From positions 310,001 to 374,000 of the forward strand of contig NZ_JAKIKX010000003.1 in NCBI RefSeq assembly GCF_023283925.1: DNA of 64,000 bases, written 5' to 3'. Below, one piece after another: positions 46,017 through 53,179 of this stretch (position 1 is its first letter; the number at the start of each line of letters is the position of its first letter). The notes beneath the pieces were generated by a model that saw only the letters and a program-made list of their open reading frames with translations, ran no database searches and was not told the DNA's origin. The stretch is from Shewanella marisflavi. Its GTDB lineage: Bacteria > Pseudomonadota > Gammaproteobacteria > Enterobacterales > Shewanellaceae. Both the position numbers and the translations under genes were made by a program.

Positions 46017-46220
46017 GCGAACCCTTTGTGGTTCGCTTTTTTGTTAGCTACTTGGACTCGCTACTGCGGCGTTGAATCTCAGCTTTCGTGCTCATTGACA
46101 CAAGTCAACTGCGCGCGAAAGCCTTCGATTTGCCGCCGCGGAGCTGATTGTGCAAAGAGTGCTTCGTCAGCGACGCAATTATGTAATAGCTAGCTTCATC
46201 TGAAGCTTAGATATAACAAA
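46017..46220. repeat. 204-base tandem repeat, copy A
   Basis: Begins with a terminator (GCGAACC...GGTTCGC then TTTTTT), the first after gcvP. It continues through a 41-base hairpin at 46082-46122 (stems GCTTTCG/CGAAAGC and TTGAC/GTCAA) and a conserved block GAGCTGATTGTGCAAAGAGT, then CTTCGTCAGCGACGCAATTA. The next copy starts exactly 204 bases later. Confidence 0.85.
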
Positions 46221-46424
46221 GCGAACCCTTGTGGTTCGCTTTTTTGTTGGCTGTTTAGACTCTCTATTGCGTTGTTAAATCTCGGCTCCAGTGCTCATTT
46301 ACTCAAGTAGACTGCGCGCTAGAGCTTTCAATTTGCAGCCGCAGAGCTGATTGTGCAAAGAGTACTTCGTCAGCGACGCAATTATCGCGTGACTAGCTTC
46401 ATATGAAGCCTAGATATGAAAAAA
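46221..46424. repeat. 204-base tandem repeat, copy B
   Basis: Same order as copy A with many substitutions. The hairpin (46285-46325) has stems GCTCCAG/CTAGAGC and TACT/AGTA, which differ from copy A but largely still pair. It opens with a second terminator, and a third GCGAACC/GGTTCGC terminator follows at 46425-46445, serving the convergent gene as well. Confidence 0.85.
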
Positions 46425-46446
46425 GCGAACCTTTGGGTTCGCTTTT
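46425..46446. terminator. Third terminator of the repeat array
   Basis: GCGAACC TTT GGGTTCGC followed by TTTTT, preceded by AAAAAA on the other side; bidirectional for gcvP read-through and the minus-strand gene ending at 46498. Confidence 0.8.
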
Positions 46447-46497
46447 TAATGCTACTTATAATCGAAATGATTAATTTGGGGATCTGCGTTGGGGCTG

Positions 46498-47331
46498 TTA
46501 ACGGTACTCATACCAACAAACTGTGACGTTTCTTTCTACTCTAGAGGTTGAGCCATCAGGCGCCACTACCGTTGATGTAATTGTCCTTGTTCCGCATTGC
46601 TTCATGCGTATTCGATCAAATAGAAAGTGCTCAGCCCAAGGTCTGTTTTGGTGGTAAGCTTCGTATTCATTCTGATTAAAGTTAACCGTCAACTGGTTAT
46701 TTTCATCCTTAAGACCCTCTTCAACAGTATCTTTTATTTGCCAGTAGTCGTTTTTAAGTTCTAGTTTAAGATGAAGGGTTAACCCATGTTTGCCAATAAG
46801 CTTGACGTAAACGATGGGGTGCTCTCCTTGTAAAATTAAATTTTGAATGAAGCTTTTCGCTAAAGTACTAATCATCTCTTTTTTACTAGTGCTAAGTGAG
46901 TTCGTTGTCGTAAATAGCGCTTCTTTACCTGCTTGATAGATGAAATGTTTTGCCGCTATAAGATCTAAATAAGGCTTTTCAGATAAATAGTCATTGTATG
47001 CGACAAGTTGTTCGCCTGCATGACGATTAAGCCCGTCCATTGTTTCACAATCGCTATCATCATCACATTCTAAAGTGATTGTTGTATCTAATGGTTTAGC
47101 TGCAATGATCTGGTTTGTTATATCGCCTCGGTAACGAGCAATTTTAAAGCTTACTTCTATTTCACTGGTGATTTTGAGTTGTTGCTCGCCTTGGAGTGCA
47201 CTGTCAATTTGATACGAAATAGTTGCTTTGTCGTAACTCACACAAGGTGCGTCAAAACAGGGTGGGTAGGCATATGCTGAACTGCATAGCAGCATTAGTA
47301 TGATAGTGAATAGCCTCTTTCCTTTAAGCAT
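46498..47331 (-). CDS. Secreted protein of unknown function, Cys-containing
   Basis: A 277-residue protein with a clear signal peptide (MLKGKRLFTIILMLLCSSAYA) and a mature part without recognised domains. Cysteines in YPPCFDAPC, ECDDDSDCE and MKQCGTR/VTVCWY suggest three disulphides and export. Base composition is visibly more AT-rich than the surrounding genes, which with its location between a repeat array and a short orphan frame suggests acquisition by transfer. No function is proposed. Confidence 0.7.
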   Translation of the reverse strand: MLKGKRLFTIILMLLCSSAYAYPPCFDAPCVSYDKATISYQIDSALQGEQQLKITSEIEVSFKIARYRGDITNQIIAAKPLDTTITLECDDDSDCETMDGLNRHAGEQLVAYNDYLSEKPYLDLIAAKHFIYQAGKEALFTTTNSLSTSKKEMISTLAKSFIQNLILQGEHPIVYVKLIGKHGLTLHLKLELKNDYWQIKDTVEEGLKDENNQLTVNFNQNEYEAYHQNRPWAEHFLFDRIRMKQCGTRTITSTVVAPDGSTSRVERNVTVCWYEYR

Positions 47332-47400
47332 AATTATCTTCCATTTATCATAAAGTATACATTTTGCGCTGGTAGATAATTGAGGGAAATTGAATTTTCT

Positions 47401-47595
47401 TCAAGCGACCTCTTGGGTTGGCACTATACCGAACTGCTTACAGATGTGGTCGATACACAGGGCTTGCTGCTGGCTCCACAGGCCATAGCTTAGCGGCATC
47501 AGGCTGACGCCAGCGCGATGCAGTAGCTTGTAGAGGTTGATTTCGGCGCTGTCGTGCGCAAAGCACTGTTTGTAGTAGCTCAGAATACCTTGCAA
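47401..47595 (-). pseudogene. Short orphan frame, possible C-terminal gene remnant
   Basis: A 64-codon frame with a TTG start and no convincing ribosome site. The translation (LYKLLHRAGVSLMPLSYGLW, then ALCIDHICKQFGI) looks protein-like rather than random, but no family was recognised. An in-frame stop lies two codons upstream of the TTG. It may be the tail of a deleted gene or a very small real gene. Confidence 0.3.
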
Positions 47596-47707
47596 ACCCT
47601 ATCCATTCCCATGGTTTAGTGGCGTTGCAAGAGTCACTTAACCATTAAATTTCAACAAGGGTGATGGGAGATTGCAACCTTATGCCATGGCGGTATTAAG
47701 GAAAAGA

Positions 47708-47736
47708 GGCCCCACTCCTAGATAAAGGAGGGGGCC
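47708..47736 (-). terminator. Terminator of the HupE operon
   Basis: On the minus strand GGCCCCCTCC pairs with GGAGTGGGGCC and is followed by TCTTTT, just beyond the stop of the last gene in the operon. Confidence 0.7.
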
Positions 47737-47743
47737 TGAAAAG

Positions 47744-48406
47744 TTAGCCCTTAATGTGATAATCGCCTTTGGTTGTCAGGGTGACGGTGACAGGCATATC
47801 GCTCTTGTTCTTCCAATACCAGCCGTGAGATCCGGCGAATGGCGTGGTGAGCGAGCCTTTCATTTCATTGGCTGTGGTGATTGAAAAGCTTTCGTAATAG
47901 CCCGTGGTATCGCCTTTGGGTTCGCCATGAAAATCGAAGTAGAGAGGTTGACCATCGGTGTGCCATTCATATTCCAAGTGCATATTGGCATCCATGAGTA
48001 GCTTGTATTCCAAGCCTTTGCCCGCTGGGATAAGGATATCTATCGTATCGCTTCTCACCCCTGGGGTTTGGCGCGCCGCCTTTATCTGTTCGACGATTGA
48101 CTTATTTACCGCCTCAGACGCCATGAAACCCAATTCGGCCTCTTTCATCGGAGTTGGCATTTCATTTTGCATCTGGCTGGGTTCTGCGACGCTTGTTTGT
48201 ACCGCTTGCGCCTGGTTCGATTTAGCCAGCTCAGTTAATCCTGCCGCCTGGCCAAAGCCTGTTGGGTCGACATCATATTCCGCGGGTAAGATAAACAGCA
48301 CCAGTATAACGGCGGCGATAAGGGTTGCCGTCAGGCTGGCTTTGATAAGAGTTTTGTTGCTGTGCACTGGGATATGTTCATGTGCTTGATGATTTGACTG
48401 CTTCAT
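47744..48406 (-). CDS. Membrane-anchored periplasmic protein of the HupE operon
   Basis: A 220-residue protein with a polar His-containing N-terminus (HQAHEHIPVHS), one membrane helix (LTATLIAAVILVLFILPA, about 23-42) and a periplasmic domain of about 170 residues. The distal part (LEYEWHTDGQPLYFDFHGEP, FAGSHGWYWKNKSD) resembles uncharacterised transmembrane anchor proteins found next to HupE-type genes. Start 48406 has AAGGAA upstream; the longer frame to 48538 would overlap hupE. It is the third gene of the operon. The function is unknown. Confidence 0.75.
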   Translation of the reverse strand: MKQSNHQAHEHIPVHSNKTLIKASLTATLIAAVILVLFILPAEYDVDPTGFGQAAGLTELAKSNQAQAVQTSVAEPSQMQNEMPTPMKEAELGFMASEAVNKSIVEQIKAARQTPGVRSDTIDILIPAGKGLEYKLLMDANMHLEYEWHTDGQPLYFDFHGEPKGDTTGYYESFSITTANEMKGSLTTPFAGSHGWYWKNKSDMPVTVTLTTKGDYHIKG

Positions 48407-48426
48407 ATTTAATTCCTTGTCCCAAT

Positions 48427-49122
48427 TTATGATTGGAAATAACCGGTTAATTGATATCCGACTAACATCAAACCGCTGCTCATTAACAGGGTATTGGCCG
48501 CTACTGAAAATGTGAGGTAGCTGCGGTAGCGACGCCAAAAGCTAAACAGGATTAACACCACGCCAAGGGCCAAGAACTGGCCTATCTCTACGCCCAGGTT
48601 AAAGGCCAAAATATTACTGACCAATCCTTCCTGTGGTAGCTGAAACTCTTGAATCTTGGTCGCCAGGCCAAAGCCATGGAACAAGCCAAAAATCGCGACG
48701 GCAATCTTGGTATTGGGTTGCTTACCAAATAGCCGACGAAAGCCGCCAAGGTTATCAAAGCCTTTATAAACAATGGAAAAGCCGATAATCGCATCGATAA
48801 GGTAGGCATTGACCTGTATGTCGTTGAGTACCCCATACAGCAAGGTAATACTGTGCCCTAGGGTAAACAGGCTTACGTAGATCAGGATATCCTTGCCCTT
48901 AAATAGGAAGAATATCACCCCCACGAGAAACAGCAGGTGGTCATAGCCTGTGACCATGTGTTTTGCGCCGATATAGATAAAAGGCAGTATCGATACGCCT
49001 TGATTCGTCGACAAGAATGCTTGTGTTCCGTCATCCACGCCATGGGCAAACAGCGAGGTGGATATAAACAAGCAACAGAAGGTTACCAGCAGGGTCAACC
49101 CGCCAGCAATTGAACGATTCAT
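48427..49122 (-). CDS. HupE/UreJ-like membrane protein
   Basis: A 231-residue membrane protein of the HupE/UreJ type 2 group. The signal-like N-terminus is followed by FIYIGAKHMVTGYDHLLFLVGVI and FTLGHSITLLYGV, which carry the family's conserved His/Asp residues in membrane helices, then FGLFHGFGLATKIQEF. HupE-type proteins are linked to nickel or cobalt uptake. GGGAGTG upstream sets the start at 49122. It lies between a His-rich secreted protein and a membrane-anchored protein, a context pointing to metal handling. Confidence 0.85.
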   Translation of the reverse strand: MNRSIAGGLTLLVTFCCLFISTSLFAHGVDDGTQAFLSTNQGVSILPFIYIGAKHMVTGYDHLLFLVGVIFFLFKGKDILIYVSLFTLGHSITLLYGVLNDIQVNAYLIDAIIGFSIVYKGFDNLGGFRRLFGKQPNTKIAVAIFGLFHGFGLATKIQEFQLPQEGLVSNILAFNLGVEIGQFLALGVVLILFSFWRRYRSYLTFSVAANTLLMSSGLMLVGYQLTGYFQS

Positions 49123-49174
49123 GATTACACTCCCAATTCGATTAGGATAAAAATACAGTTGTTTTGTTGTGTTT

Positions 49175-49657
49175 TTACCCAGCCAAGAGCGGAGGGCGAA
49201 TTGGCGGCGCATCACAGCGCGTCAGGCAGATTTGTATCAGCGGTGTGAGTGTTTGCGCTTGGCGCTGCACACTGACAACCCTGTATTCCGTTGGTGGATG
49301 AGAGGCCATGTAGCTGTGATGGTCGTGCTGATGCTCTTCATATTTCGTGGCAGGTTTTTCGATATCAGAGCTATTAATATGAGCGGCAGTTTGCTCGACC
49401 AACGATGCGATGCTTTCAACGGCGTTAAAGGGGGATAACTGTTCAACATCTCTAAGGTCATCGCCAGGATGATCGGTGTGATCATGGCTTAGATGATGAG
49501 CCTGATGATGAGCTTGATGGTGGCGGTTGGCAAAGGAGTGTGAGTGACTGATTGTGGCGCCGAAAGCATGGCGTTCGTTGGCGTAGCGCACGCTTAATGC
49601 GGCCCCGGTTGCTAGAGACTGACAGAAGATCACTAATAGCAAGCAGATCAATAGCAT
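49175..49657 (-). CDS. Histidine-rich secreted protein, first gene of the HupE operon
   Basis: A 160-residue protein with an N-terminal hydrophobic signal (LLICLLLVIFCQSLATGAAL). The mature region has dense histidines (HSHSFANRHHQAHHQAHH, LSHDHTDH, EEHQHDHHSYMASH), a pattern typical of periplasmic metal-binding or buffering proteins. It is upstream of the HupE-like gene by 52 bases on the same strand. Zinc, nickel or cobalt are all possible. No catalytic domain is visible. Confidence 0.7.
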   Translation of the reverse strand: MLLICLLLVIFCQSLATGAALSVRYANERHAFGATISHSHSFANRHHQAHHQAHHLSHDHTDHPGDDLRDVEQLSPFNAVESIASLVEQTAAHINSSDIEKPATKYEEHQHDHHSYMASHPPTEYRVVSVQRQAQTLTPLIQICLTRCDAPPIRPPLLAG

Positions 49658-50110
49658 TGATGATGAGTGTCTACGCTTAGTCGGCGCAAAATGGGGGCTT
49701 AACAGCGCGGGCTCCTACGACAATTGGGTCGATGTTATTTTAATTATTTGGCCATTGATTAAACCAGAAATTTACAGAAACTACGAGCCTTAGATTTGGT
49801 GAGCCAGATGCGTGCTTTGCTATCAGGTACCCAGCAAATGTTCGTTTGAGCTGAGGTTCTAGTGTCTGTTCTGGCGAATGTTTTGATGTATGTACTCGTG
49901 TATGTAATGGTGTATGTACTCGTGTAGGTGCTCGTGTATGTATTAAAACCGTTTAGCGCTTGGCCATTGCATCAGCACGGGTTCACCAGCACAATCAAAG
50001 CTTATCGATAAATGAGTTTATCCCCGCAACCAAGGTTTAGGGTAAGCAGGCGGGTAAAGTAAGCAGACTGGTAAGTAAGCGAAAAGCTTACGCAAGAGGT
50101 AAAGAGAGCC
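49658..50110. other. Gap with a minisatellite
   Basis: A 453-base divergent region. It contains five 12-base tandem units at 49887-49946 (listed separately). The rest shows AT-rich promoter-like sequence ahead of the His-rich gene and nothing else that can be assigned. Confidence 0.5.
49887..49946. repeat. Five tandem 12-base units
   Basis: Consecutive units TGTATGTACTCG, TGTATGTAATGG, TGTATGTACTCG, TGTAGGTGCTCG and TGTATGTATTAA. A short minisatellite in a non-coding gap that may vary in number between strains. Confidence 0.85.
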
Positions 50111-50506
50111 ATGCAGCAAGGATTCCCCATAACTATCACGGCCGATGACAGATTTTCGAGTTCACTTAAGCCCTTACTGGCTAAGCTTGAGATGTGGATC
50201 AACTTTCAGGCGCTAAAGGCGGACTGGTATGGTAAGGAGGACCATGTTTTAACCTTCGACTTTACCCTGGTCAGAACCCTGGATGACAAGGCTGAGCAGT
50301 TAACCTTAGATAACTGGATAGTCGAACCGGGCTACGCCTATCACTATGAGAGCTGTCGCCTGATGACTATCGCCTTCATCGCCGTTGATGACTTGCTTGA
50401 GCGTGGTACAGGCATAGAACAAGAGATAAAAAGCCGCTTCGTAGCGGTTGCTAATGCAATTGGGCAGCAGCATGGCCTCATCAGTCTAATTGCTGCTCAG
50501 GCTTGA
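50111..50506 (+). CDS. Protein of unknown function
   Basis: A 131-residue soluble protein with no signal peptide or membrane helix. Composition and codon use are ordinary for this window, and AGAGAG precedes the ATG, so it is probably real. Visible segments include DNWIVEPGYAYHYESCRLMT and a helical C-terminus (RFVAVANAIGQQHGLISLIA). No family recognised. It is followed by a copy of the dispersed intergenic repeat. Confidence 0.6.
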   Translation: MQQGFPITITADDRFSSSLKPLLAKLEMWINFQALKADWYGKEDHVLTFDFTLVRTLDDKAEQLTLDNWIVEPGYAYHYESCRLMTIAFIAVDDLLERGTGIEQEIKSRFVAVANAIGQQHGLISLIAAQA

Positions 50507-50549
50507 TAATACTGTCTCAGTTCGAGATTTTCACATTATTCGAAATAAG

Positions 50550-50640
50550 GAGTTTGACTGCAGTCAACTCCACGGCGAAAGCCCCAAACTTCATCATCTT
50601 ATCATCCAGCAACGCAATTATTGAGTAACAGGAATTAGTT
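50550..50640. repeat. Dispersed copy of the gcvP-distal repeat
   Basis: Contains the palindrome TTGACTGCAGTCAA followed by CGGCGAAAGCC and, further on, CAGCAACGCAATTATTGAGT, paralleling AGTCAACTGCGCGCGAAAGCC and CAGCGACGCAATTATGTAAT of the array at 46017. The outer stem is degraded. Confidence 0.6.
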
Positions 50641-50735
50641 GGGCTCGCGTTCTGTGAGGGCGCTATCTTCATCGCTGGCGACTCTGAGATAGACTCGTGA
50701 AGAATAATATTGATTAATCCGGAAGTAGAGGTGGT

Positions 50736-51191
50736 ATGCGATTTTCCAATACTAATGATCCCCATGGGCCTGGGTTTATCTATGTGATGCGTGAGCCTGA
50801 AAACCTCAATCAGATTAAGATTGGACTCAGCATAGACCCTATTCGCCGTGCTCGTGACTTGGATACGACTGGCCGCGCTCAAGAACTCGATGTCTATTTT
50901 GCCATGCAGGTCGATGACATGAAGAAAGTCGAGACCATTATCCATAACTACTTTGGCCACCTGAGGTATCCGGGCACAGAGTTTTTTATGGTGGTGCACC
51001 CGCTGCAAGAGGTAGACCTTGGCAATCCTAAGTACCTGGATGAGTTGACCATGGATATCTATCTGGATACGCGCATTGAGGAGATCTGTGACGGCCTAAG
51101 CTCGATAGGAATTAAGTGGCACGAGGTTTCGGTTGGGTATCTGCGCCAGAAGCATTTTGAAAGTGAGAGAAACGGTGGCGGATTCTGGTAG
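50736..51191 (+). CDS. GIY-YIG-superfamily (T5orf172/MUG113-type) protein
   Basis: A 151-residue protein. The N-terminal two thirds are a T5orf172-like nuclease-fold domain: GFIYVMREPENLNQIKIGLS, with the GIY-like FIYVM, then PIRRARDLDTTGRA and the later E/H positions VETIIHNYF and PGTEFFMV. Related domains occur in phage and mobile-element proteins as putative nucleases. The C-terminal 50 residues are unassigned. It is a lone gene following a repeat-containing gap; a role in DNA processing is inferred from the fold only. Confidence 0.75.
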   Translation: MRFSNTNDPHGPGFIYVMREPENLNQIKIGLSIDPIRRARDLDTTGRAQELDVYFAMQVDDMKKVETIIHNYFGHLRYPGTEFFMVVHPLQEVDLGNPKYLDELTMDIYLDTRIEEICDGLSSIGIKWHEVSVGYLRQKHFESERNGGGFW

Positions 51192-51286
51192 GTATTCAGG
51201 GAATACTTTGGGAGAGGTTAAAGAGTGAGAAAGGGCAGAGTTAGCTTATTAATCTCAAGCTCTGCCCCAAAGCTGCTTTGGCTAGC

Positions 51287-51721
51287 TTATCCCACCTGCA
51301 TCCAATCGACTTCGACGCCTGCCTGCTCGAACATATCTTCGCTGACCTTTATCTTATCGCCCCAGCGGGAGAGGAAGTCATCGCTGGGTTGTGGGCTATG
51401 TACTACCTTTAGCCCTGTTTGAATGATCTTGGCGGCGCAGTTGGGGCAAGGAAAGTGGGTTACCCAGATCTCGCAGCTGCTGAGATCCCGCTTGGCGTAG
51501 AGAATGGCGTTCTCTTCGGCGTGCAGGGTCTTGAGCAGTTTCATCTCGCGGTTGTCCGTCTCGGCACTGTCTGAGATCCCGTGTGGGTAGCCGTTGAATC
51601 CCAGTGAGACAATGCGGTTGTTTTCAGTGATCACGGCGCCTACTTGGGTGGAGGGATCTTTACTCCATGAGGCTACCAGTTCGGCCATTTGCAAAAAACG
51701 TATCGCCCATTTGCTCATCAT
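51287..51721 (-). CDS. Deoxycytidylate deaminase family protein
   Basis: A 144-residue zinc-dependent cytidine/dCMP deaminase. The zinc and proton-transfer motif is HAEENAILYA (His67, Glu69) and the second zinc motif PCPNCA (Cys92, Cys95). STQVGAVITENNRIVSLGFN is the substrate region. It probably converts dCMP to dUMP for thymidylate synthesis; ComEB-like proteins are close relatives. It is a single gene. Confidence 0.9.
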   Translation of the reverse strand: MMSKWAIRFLQMAELVASWSKDPSTQVGAVITENNRIVSLGFNGYPHGISDSAETDNREMKLLKTLHAEENAILYAKRDLSSCEIWVTHFPCPNCAAKIIQTGLKVVHSPQPSDDFLSRWGDKIKVSEDMFEQAGVEVDWMQVG

Positions 51722-51972
51722 CTACTTAGCGTCCCTATTCTATATGGCTGAATATATTGGCTTAACCAGAAACCATTTTCTGTGGTGAACAATGATAAAT
51801 CAAGCGGCGCGCAACACAAAGCAAAGTCTGGTGGAATGAGTATTTTCGATGATCTTATTCATCGTTCAAGTTTGCGGGGCAGTGGACGGTCAGCATCTAA
51901 TCAGGGGAGTAGGTAACGACTCTTTATGACCTTCCCCTTGATTGATGTTAGTGGCGGCTTATTGCTGCGGCC

Positions 51973-52983
51973 TCATTCGCTACTGGCTTTGGTGCAGGTC
52001 TCGGCGTTTTGTGGCGTGCAAAGCTTGATGGGGGTGTAGACAACCTGCTCAAAGGCTTGGTCACTGACGATTTTATGCAGAGTAAAGATGGCCTGCCTGC
52101 CCATCTCATAGGGGCTTTGGCCAATATTGGTATGAGCTAGATGGTCTTGTAACATCGAAATCTGTGGCGGGGCCGCATCAGAGATAATCACGACGACTTC
52201 TTTATTATCTAGTTTCTCCTTATAGGGCGTTATCATCTTTCGATAGAGGGCTTCATCATTTTGTGGCCAGCCACCCACGGCGATAAAGGAGTCGGCCTTG
52301 ATGGGTTTGCCTTTCATGACAGACTCCATCTGTTTAACCGCCTGACTAAGCTGATCGAAGTTGGAAAAGGGCTCTCTAATCTCGGTCCAACCGTTGTCGT
52401 TATGCAGCCGCTCGCCAGGTGGATTTAAATAGGTCTTGCCTGATAGTGCGCTGCGAACGCCCATGATCCTGAGATTCAGATTCGGCGAGTCAGGGCGGCC
52501 GGTTTGGATAATTAGAGAACCGCCATTGGGTCTGAGTTTTTTAAGTTGCTCGCCCAGTGCGACGCCAAAGGCAAAGTTATCTGTCCCTATATAGGCGCGG
52601 CGCAAGTCTTGGTGTTCGGCTAAGGTTGGGCCGTCGAAATCTGAGTCGTAGGTGATCACCGGAATGCCTGCGGCCTTGGCTTTTCTGAGGCTGTTTTCGG
52701 CGAGAAATTTAGACTGGGTGATGGCAACGGCGATACCGTCAATTCCTTGTTCGATCAGATCTTCTATCACTTTATCTTGCAGGCGCACGCTGGAGATCTC
52801 AGGCCCCAGATAGATGCACTCGACGCCTGTCAGTTGGCTGGCGGCATCTTGACAGCCCAGACCACTCTGATCGAAGAAAGCACCATAAAACTTGGGCACC
52901 ACAGCAAATTTAAGGTCTTTGGCGCTAACAGGTGAGATGACCAATAAGGTCAATGAGATGAATGCTATGAGTAACCGAGTCAC
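51973..52983 (-). CDS. Periplasmic sugar-type substrate-binding protein (orphan)
   Basis: A 336-residue protein with a signal peptide ending VSA and a type I periplasmic binding fold (Peripla_BP_4, RbsB/TorT-like): LKFAVVPKFYGAFFDQSGLG, IEQGIDGIAVAITQSKF, AGIPVITYDSDFDG, RRAYIGTDNFAFGVALGEQL. The typical ligands are sugars or autoinducer-like molecules. No ABC permease or ATPase gene is adjacent. Instead a chemoreceptor gene lies 196 bases upstream on the same strand, suggesting that it presents a ligand to a sensor. Confidence 0.85.
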   Translation of the reverse strand: MTRLLIAFISLTLLVISPVSAKDLKFAVVPKFYGAFFDQSGLGCQDAASQLTGVECIYLGPEISSVRLQDKVIEDLIEQGIDGIAVAITQSKFLAENSLRKAKAAGIPVITYDSDFDGPTLAEHQDLRRAYIGTDNFAFGVALGEQLKKLRPNGGSLIIQTGRPDSPNLNLRIMGVRSALSGKTYLNPPGERLHNDNGWTEIREPFSNFDQLSQAVKQMESVMKGKPIKADSFIAVGGWPQNDEALYRKMITPYKEKLDNKEVVVIISDAAPPQISMLQDHLAHTNIGQSPYEMGRQAIFTLHKIVSDQAFEQVVYTPIKLCTPQNAETCTKASSE

Positions 52984-53179
52984 GTTAGCCCCTCAAATGA
53001 ATGAAACTAGGAGTTAAAGAGGTTTTTTTACACTTTGATAACTTAATTTAGCAGAGCATTAGGTGTAAAGATATGCGTCACATCAATGATTTTACCGAGT
53101 AAGGTTTCAAGTCGCCTGGTGGCGACAGTGAGGCAGGGCGCCTTTTACAAGGCGCTTAACTGACTAGGCTAATAATGGG

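Noticed and set aside
49725..49750. Zur box ahead of the His-rich gene
   Set aside because: The ATTTTAATTAT segment is only AT-rich; symmetry with the Zur consensus is too weak to report.
49887..49946. CRISPR-like array
   Set aside because: Units are 12 bases, contiguous and without spacers; no cas genes are present.
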